Assembly: GCA_002352045.1 (NCBI GenBank) | Contig: DEHT01000080.1 | Location: 1,324-11,152, forward strand | Length of the DNA: 9,829 nt | Direction: 5' to 3' | Source of the DNA: Chitinophagaceae bacterium UBA2793 | Lineage (GTDB): Bacteria > Bacteroidota > Bacteroidia > Chitinophagales > Chitinophagaceae | Shown here: in pieces, positions 5,237 through 9,829 of the stretch | Layout: each line of letters opens with the position of its first letter | How positions within the stretch are numbered: position 1 is the stretch's first letter | Program-made: the position numbers and the translations under genes | Notes under the pieces: model-generated | Told to the model about the DNA's origin: nothing | The model's input: the letters and a program-made list of their open reading frames with translations, nothing else | Databases searched by the model: none

Positions 5237-6100
5237 CTACAATTGATTAAATCCGGGAATGACAAAATGAAAAATGCGCCAATAAGTTTCATCTATTTCC
5301 CTGCGTTGGTATAATTTGAAGGGCCCTTCAAAATGCATGTATTCGCCATTCTCCAATTGTGCATCGTATTTATACATTCCTTCGGAGAAGCCCATAAAAC
5401 TGCCATCGGGTTGCCCATCCACCTTAATGTTGTCAATATTATATCCATCGTTGTTAAAGGCTACAAAACAATCGGAAAACAATTTTATTTTTTCATATAC
5501 TTCATTCCTCGTTAAATTACTTCCATTGGCACTTAAAAATTCGGAAGCCATTTGGCCCGAATATTCATTAAACTTCATAAAAAGCCAATCTTCAAAAAAC
5601 AAATGAGTATTCTTTTTTATTGCTTCTTCATTGTTGGGAAAATCTTCTTCGTAAATAAAATTCCAAATCATACCGGGGAAAATATCTTTCTCTACTTCTT
5701 TTTGAAAAACCCGTTCTGTAATGTACTTATACACGGCTTCGTTGCTATAGGGTCCATATTCAAAATGAATGGCAATATTATTTTGTTGAAGTAATTTTTT
5801 TAAACGCTTTAATTCTGTTTCTAGTTGTTTTGAAGATATATTTTCAAGCAAAGTAAATGGAGGCTTCCCTATTTTCTCAAAAATGCTTATAGCAGTATGA
5901 TCTCCGCTTGCAAATTGATCTTCCACTGCAATAACATTTTTCAAAAACTTGTTTTCAACCTCCGGTGGAATTTCATGTTCCGAATGCATTTGAAAATCAT
6001 TTCCAAACTGAGCCATTAGCTTTAAGCGAAGCAATTCGTTTTCAATTCTCAAATGTTCTTCCTCATTGTCCGAAAATTTTTCTTCGTTTTCCATACTCAT
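5237..6100 (-). CDS. Hypothetical acidic protein, possible NTF2-like C-terminal domain
   Basis: A 287-aa protein I do not recognise. No signal peptide or membrane segment is seen, so it is probably cytoplasmic. The first 25 residues are strongly charged (MENEEKF, DNEEEHLRIENELLRLKL) and likely form a helix or short coiled coil. Residues 90-105 (KQLETELKRLKKLLQQ) form another amphipathic helix. The middle is rich in aromatic residues (IWNFIYEEDF, LFFEDWLFMKF). The last 80 residues look beta-rich, with alternating strands such as EYMHFEGPFKLYQRR and TYWRIFHFVIPGF, which recalls the curved sheet of NTF2/SnoaL-like domains; this is by eye only. The start could also be Met3 instead of Met1. It lies 7 bases after the DUF4230 gene, so it is the last gene of a three-gene operon, ended by the terminator at 5201-5232. 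Confidence 0.8.
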   Translation of the reverse strand: MSMENEEKFSDNEEEHLRIENELLRLKLMAQFGNDFQMHSEHEIPPEVENKFLKNVIAVEDQFASGDHTAISIFEKIGKPPFTLLENISSKQLETELKRLKKLLQQNNIAIHFEYGPYSNEAVYKYITERVFQKEVEKDIFPGMIWNFIYEEDFPNNEEAIKKNTHLFFEDWLFMKFNEYSGQMASEFLSANGSNLTRNEVYEKIKLFSDCFVAFNNDGYNIDNIKVDGQPDGSFMGFSEGMYKYDAQLENGEYMHFEGPFKLYQRREIDETYWRIFHFVIPGFNQL

Positions 6101-6107
6101 AGTTTTG

Positions 6108-6722
6108 TTATTTTAAGTTATTCTTATTATCTATTTCTCCAAACACAATATTTACTTTATAACCCAAAGGGGCATAATACCTGTTTAAAGTATTGTTTAT
6201 ATTTTCCTGAGCTAATTTTATATAAGCAGCATTGTTTACTAAGGTAGCATTGGCTGCTGCATACATATCTTTTTGTGCTTTTACAAATGCATCTACAGTT
6301 ATGGTACTAAACAATCCGGTTTGTTGCATGTTATCCATTTTATCTAAGCGAAGTTGCATGCTCAATAATTTTACCGGGGGAAGCTGCAGGGTAACCGTTT
6401 GTGCTTTTTTATCAATTTCTATTTTTTGGTTACTCATATCCACCCCATATTTTGCTTCGTAGGGCACAGTAACCTGCAAAGTATTTTCGGCAAAATAATT
6501 TTTTACTTTATTCCAAAAGCCTGCGTTATCACCTTTGTTGGTAACGGTAATTTTGGTGGTTCCATTTACTTCCAATGAAGATAGCTGTGCTATTTGCTTT
6601 ACTATTTCTACATTTTGAATAATATCTGTTTTAGTTTGTCCTGCTCCATTTTTTTTGCCTAATAAATAAAATGCAAGTGCCACTGCAATTACCAATATTA
6701 AAACTACTAATCCGTTTTTCAT
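6108..6722 (-). CDS. DUF4230 domain protein, membrane-anchored
   Basis: A 204-aa protein with one N-terminal membrane segment (about residues 4-21, LVVLILVIAVALAFYLLG) followed by basic KK, which suggests an anchor with the rest outside the cytoplasm. The remainder fits DUF4230: TKTDIIQNVEIVKQIAQLSSLEV-type start (split here as 31-52), the strand pair TVPYEAKYGVDMS (85-97) and the diagnostic TVTLQLPPVKLLS (109-121), then a helical C-terminus ending in YKVNIVFGEID. Function of the family is unknown; it is common in Bacteroidota and Firmicutes. Its ATG overlaps the TGA of the upstream MmcQ/YjbR gene by four bases (ATGA at 6719-6722), a sign of translational coupling, and the next gene starts 7 bases after its stop. 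Confidence 0.82.
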   Translation of the reverse strand: MKNGLVVLILVIAVALAFYLLGKKNGAGQTKTDIIQNVEIVKQIAQLSSLEVNGTTKITVTNKGDNAGFWNKVKNYFAENTLQVTVPYEAKYGVDMSNQKIEIDKKAQTVTLQLPPVKLLSMQLRLDKMDNMQQTGLFSTITVDAFVKAQKDMYAAANATLVNNAAYIKLAQENINNTLNRYYAPLGYKVNIVFGEIDNKNNLK

Positions 6723-7057
6723 TTATGGTGTTTTTTTATTTTTGGCTGAACTAAATCGTAACTATGATTAATCCAATCTTTAATTAAACTTGTTTTGAGC
6801 CCCTGCACCACAATAGTATTCCAATGTTTTTTATTCATGTGATAGCCGGAAAAAACATTCTGAGGAAACTCATCCCTTAATTGCAATGCTTTATCGGGAT
6901 TACACTTGACATTAAGACTTAGTTCGACTTCATCTAATCCAATTAACAAAAATATTTTTTCATTTGTTTTAAAAACTAAGGTATCGCCTCCAAATGGAAA
7001 ACATTCTATTACATCTTGCTTCGATAATGCAAATTCTCTTATTTCTTCCACATTCAT
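6719..7057 (-). CDS. MmcQ/YjbR family protein (CyaY-like fold)
   Basis: A 112-aa small cytoplasmic protein of the MmcQ/YjbR family, often labelled DNA-binding on structural similarity but without an established role. Family landmarks are all visible: ECFPFGGDTLVFK (18-30), the strand KIFLLIGL (34-41), LSLNVKCNPDKALQLRDEF (47-65), and the signature SGYHMNKKHWNTIVV (70-84). Length fits the family (about 110-120 aa). It is the first gene of the apparent operon with DUF4230 (four-base overlap) and the unrecognised 287-aa protein. No clear promoter box was found in the 72-base gap upstream, most of which is filled by the terminator of the big surface-protein gene, so the promoter may be weak, non-canonical, or partial read-through may feed the operon. 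Confidence 0.88.
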   Translation of the reverse strand: MNVEEIREFALSKQDVIECFPFGGDTLVFKTNEKIFLLIGLDEVELSLNVKCNPDKALQLRDEFPQNVFSGYHMNKKHWNTIVVQGLKTSLIKDWINHSYDLVQPKIKKHHK

Positions 7058-7073
7058 TGTATAAAGTTAATTG

Positions 7074-7107
7074 AAAAAAAAGAGGGAATACAAGCCTGCA
7101 CTCCCTC
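7074..7107 (-). terminator. Intrinsic terminator of the large surface-protein gene
   Basis: On the minus strand an 11-bp stem (arms at 7097-7107 and 7082-7092; GAGGGAGTGCA with TGTATTCCCTC, two G-T wobbles) closes a GGCT loop and is followed by eight T (7081-7074). It lies 22 bases after the stop codon of the surface-protein gene and before the MmcQ/YjbR start, so it separates the two units. Confidence 0.85.
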
Positions 7108-7129
7108 CAAAAAAATAAGTAATTAAAGT

Positions 7130-9829
7130 TTATCTCAAAATTGTAAGATCGGTTTTAATGGATACTTTTTTACCGGTGATAAAGGTGAAATCTACTACTG
7201 CATAGTAAGTTCCATCCGGTATGGGCTTGTTATTATAAGTACCATTCCATTTATTCCGATAGTTCTTATCTCTAAACACTAAGCTACCATACCTGTTAAA
7301 TACATTAACGGTTACATTGCTTAAGCAATCGTAAGAATCATATACCTCCCAGGTTTCATTAATTCCATCACCATTTGGAGTAAAGGCATTTTTAACCCTT
7401 ACACAATAAGGAATAACGGTAATCAAAATATCATCCTGGGCAATGCAACCCATACTGTTAGTAACCGAAATGGTAAAAGTAGTAGTGGTGGTTGGGCTTG
7501 CTATAGGATTTAAAATATTGGTACTGTTTAATCCGGTAGCCGGGGTCCATGTAATAGAAGTAGGTGTTTCACTTGCAACTGCCAGCAATTGTGCGGCACC
7601 ACCTGAAACGATGCTTCTATCGGAGCCTGCGTTTACCGTCATTTCTGGAATAATTACAACTGAAGCCTGATTGGTAGTAGTACATCCTAATGAATCTCGT
7701 GTAGTAATGGTATATGTACCTTCATTTGCAATAAACTCATTGGAAGATTGGAACACACCGGGGTTACTGCTAATACTGTATTCAAAAGGTGCAATACCCG
7801 AAAGATTGCTTACGGTAATTCTTCCAGTTCTGGTACAAATAATTTGTGCAACGGTAACTTCCGACCTTACGGTATCAACCGTTAACCTTACTAATGCCGT
7901 ATCGGTACAGCCGGTTGTATTGGCAGACACTAACATATAAGTTCCTGAAACATTTACCGCAGCAGGGTTTGAAACCGATTGACCACCCAATGTCCAGGTA
8001 TTTGTTAGGTTGGTAGTATTGTAAATGGTTGTAAGGTTGGCAGTAGAGCCGGCACAAATTTTAAATGCAGTATCGGCACCTAAAGAAGGCCTTGGAGCAA
8101 CCGTTACAATTGTTGTATCAAAACAGGTTTGTCCTGCAGGGGTTGTTGCCGTAACAGTATAAACGTATTGACCGGGCGCAGTTGGAGCAATTACAGCAGT
8201 TGGGTTTTGTTGTGTTGATGTGAAGCAGTTTGGCCCAATCCAGCTATAGGTTGCATTGGGAACCGTTGAACTGGTAAGGTTCAATAAGCCGTTTGAACAA
8301 ACCGGTCCATTGTTGCCGGCAGAAAGATTACAAACAATTGCACAGGTGCTTGAGCCTGTTCCTCCGGTTTGCTGATATGTAATAGTACCAGGTTGGTCGC
8401 TAAAGTTGGTTACTAAGAACAAATAAAACTGACCAGCTACTGCATTAGGAATATCTACAACCTCAATAGGTGCAGCAGAGTAACTACAATCCACAATATT
8501 AGAAGCAGATATACCGGTACATGTAGCCGCAAGACTATTAAATGGACCCCACACTACAAAGTCAACATCTATACCGGTTCCGGTAGTAGTTTGCTGAGAT
8601 ATGGTAATTTGAATACTGCCTGAGTTTTGAATTTGTAAATAATAATAAGTGGGATTAGGTATTGTGAATAAGCAACCATATACACCGCTTCCACTTGTAT
8701 TGGGCTGCCCGGTAATATTTGGTACAGTGTAGGGTGTGGTGCTGGTACAAAAGGCTTGCGCTGTTTGACAACTGGAAGCCGGTGGTGGGGGTGGTGGCAC
8801 TTGTGCACAAATGCTGAATGTTCCGGGGTTATCGTTACCAAATTCCCAAAACCGTACCCATAATGTATCACCGGGAGTTAATCCTGTTCTGCTAATGCGT
8901 GGCATTAACCCATTGGCGCTACCATCATCATCACACACAACTAAAGTAAGATTATTGCAAGTGCCTGTATAGATGGCCATACCGCCATCGGTAATTACTC
9001 CATCGTCGCTATCTAAAATGATAGAACCTGTGCAAGGTACTACTACTTTAAACCAAACATCACCCCCTTGATAGCTGGCACATCCCGGAGCAGGTACTCC
9101 TGGAGTGGCAAGTGCGGATTGGGTGGTAAACTGCTGAAAATTACATGCTCCATTTTCCGAAGCAGTCAAAAGAATAGCATTACAAGGGTTGTCGTTTGAA
9201 GGAGGTGGAGGAGGAGTTCCTACGCAAATATTGAAATTGGCAAAACTGGTTACAGTTGCTGTATAAGTCCATACTCTTACATAATAGGTTTGCCCTACTG
9301 TTAAACCGCCCACCGCCATAGTATTAGGATCGGAGCAAATCATTTGAGTAAGTGCTGCACATGAAGCACCGTTATATAAAGCCATTGCCATATCGGTAAC
9401 ATTGCCTGTAACATTTAAAAGGCTTACTACATGCTGAGGACTGGTAGCCACAAAAGAATACCAAACATCATCGTTTACACCGGTTGCCCCACATGAAGGA
9501 GCAGGTACTCCGGTAGAAGGCAAAGCCGATGCGGTAGTTCCGGCTGTAACTGTACCACAGGCCAAATCGGGGTTTACCGTTAAACTTATAGCAGCACTAC
9601 AATTATCATTTGCAGGTGGTGGTGGTGGAGTACCTATACAAAGTGTAAAGTTGGCATATAAGTTAGCTGTAGCAGTGGAAGTATAAACTCTTACATAATA
9701 AGTTTGACCTGCAGTAAGGCCTGAAGCTATCATATCTAAACCGGTTACACATTGTACCTGTGTAAGGGCTGCACAAGAAGCACCACTATAAACAGACATT
9801 GCCATACCGGTGGTTGTACCTGTAACGCC
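7130..9829 (-). CDS. Large secreted multidomain protein with gliding-motility-associated (type IX sorting) C-terminus, 5' end outside window
   Basis: The frame is open from the right edge to the TAA/TGA-type stop at 7130, about 899 codons, and enters the window within a repeat, so the start is further right. The ATG at 9803-9805 is internal: residues before it (GTTTG) continue the repeat pattern. Numbering from that Met: Cys-rich PPC-like beta-sandwich repeats end at 64, 202 and 342, each closed by a five- or six-proline linker and carrying GQTYYVRV or GDTLWVRF; a different Cys-rich domain spans about 345-492; Ig/PKD-like modules follow to about 798 (e.g. NAGSDRSIVSGG at 725-736). The C-terminus (805-891: NAFTPNGDGINETWEV, NVFNRYGSLVF, KWNG, PDGTYYAVVDF) is the CHU_C/TIGR04131 domain, the type B signal of type IX secretion. 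Expected to be an exported, surface-attached or released adhesin-like protein. No enzymatic domain is visible. Confidence 0.93.
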   Translation of the reverse strand, partial: GVTGTTTGMAMSVYSGASCAALTQVQCVTGLDMIASGLTAGQTYYVRVYTSTATANLYANFTLCIGTPPPPPANDNCSAAISLTVNPDLACGTVTAGTTASALPSTGVPAPSCGATGVNDDVWYSFVATSPQHVVSLLNVTGNVTDMAMALYNGASCAALTQMICSDPNTMAVGGLTVGQTYYVRVWTYTATVTSFANFNICVGTPPPPPSNDNPCNAILLTASENGACNFQQFTTQSALATPGVPAPGCASYQGGDVWFKVVVPCTGSIILDSDDGVITDGGMAIYTGTCNNLTLVVCDDDGSANGLMPRISRTGLTPGDTLWVRFWEFGNDNPGTFSICAQVPPPPPPASSCQTAQAFCTSTTPYTVPNITGQPNTSGSGVYGCLFTIPNPTYYYLQIQNSGSIQITISQQTTTGTGIDVDFVVWGPFNSLAATCTGISASNIVDCSYSAAPIEVVDIPNAVAGQFYLFLVTNFSDQPGTITYQQTGGTGSSTCAIVCNLSAGNNGPVCSNGLLNLTSSTVPNATYSWIGPNCFTSTQQNPTAVIAPTAPGQYVYTVTATTPAGQTCFDTTIVTVAPRPSLGADTAFKICAGSTANLTTIYNTTNLTNTWTLGGQSVSNPAAVNVSGTYMLVSANTTGCTDTALVRLTVDTVRSEVTVAQIICTRTGRITVSNLSGIAPFEYSISSNPGVFQSSNEFIANEGTYTITTRDSLGCTTTNQASVVIIPEMTVNAGSDRSIVSGGAAQLLAVASETPTSITWTPATGLNSTNILNPIASPTTTTTFTISVTNSMGCIAQDDILITVIPYCVRVKNAFTPNGDGINETWEVYDSYDCLSNVTVNVFNRYGSLVFRDKNYRNKWNGTYNNKPIPDGTYYAVVDFTFITGKKVSIKTDLTILR
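8780..9829 (-). repeat. Tandem domain repeats with polyproline linkers inside the surface protein
   Basis: Two full units (9200-9613 and 8780-9199) and a partial third (9614-9829, cut by the window edge), each about 138-140 codons. Units share NDN/C near the start, a DVWY/DVWF strand, MA(M)xxYxGxC, and a strand ending before the proline run. The linkers are encoded at 9614-9628, 9200-9214 and 8780-8797. The two right-hand units are much closer to each other (both have YxGASCAALTQ and GQTYYVRV) than to the left one, which suggests recent duplication at the N-terminal side. The DNA copies are clearly alignable but diverged. Confidence 0.85.

Noticed and set aside
7443..7940. Open plus-strand frames opposite the surface-protein gene
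   Set aside because: They are shadows of the minus-strand gene: low-complexity Val-rich translations of its Thr-rich codons with no recognisable domain.
8569..8871. 100-residue minus-strand frame rich in His and Pro inside the surface-protein gene
   Set aside because: It is another reading frame of a clearly coding region on the same strand and has no family resemblance.
9200..9628. GGTGGTGGTGGAG runs as a simple-sequence repeat with a phase-variation role
   Set aside because: They are codons of in-frame proline linkers at domain boundaries, in multiples of three, so length change would not switch the gene off.

Overview
The window looks like chromosomal DNA of a Bacteroidota species, probably a Chitinophagaceae or Sphingobacteriia relative. 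The evidence is a very large secreted protein ending in the gliding-motility-associated (CHU_C, type IX secretion) domain, a DUF4230 protein, a DUF4143 ATPase, AT-rich non-coding DNA, starts without clear Shine-Dalgarno sequences, and a TAnnTTTG-type promoter box. The organism is inferred from content; no marker gene fixes the genus.

Layout from left to right. (1) Bases 1-242 are the 3' end of pyrF (+), which meets a minus-strand pair tail to tail: an SGNH hydrolase (246-836) downstream of an AAA_14/DUF4143 ATPase (848-2002). Just upstream of the ATPase start lie three 37-bp-period palindromes (2010-2111). (2) Bases 2112-2639 hold no intact gene of ordinary size. They contain a small minus-strand two-helix membrane protein that appears split by a one-base frameshift (2238-2469), then a probable promoter and leader for the next gene. 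(3) Bases 2640-5181 (+) hold glutaryl-CoA dehydrogenase and 3-hydroxybutyryl-CoA dehydrogenase, which act two steps apart in glutaryl-CoA to acetoacetyl-CoA catabolism. Between them sits a compact cassette (3821-4293): a frameshifted four-helix-bundle (S23/IVP-like) gene framed by two 35-bp inverted arrays of degenerate heptamers. The cassette runs from the stop codon of the first enzyme gene to the base before the ATG of the second. (4) A strong 14-bp-stem terminator (5201-5232) separates these from a minus-strand operon: MmcQ/YjbR-family protein, then DUF4230 membrane-anchored protein, then an unrecognised acidic 287-aa protein. (5) From 7130 to the right edge is the 3' part of a giant minus-strand surface protein with tandem PPC-like repeats, proline linkers, Ig/PKD-like domains and a C-terminal sorting domain; its 5' end is outside the window.

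The most interesting structures are the heptamer-framed four-helix-bundle cassette and the palindrome array in front of the DUF4143 ATPase. Both are visible directly in the sequence, but their function is inferred. Two small genes each carry one apparent extra base while all large genes are intact, so either decay of dispensable genes or local sequence error is possible.
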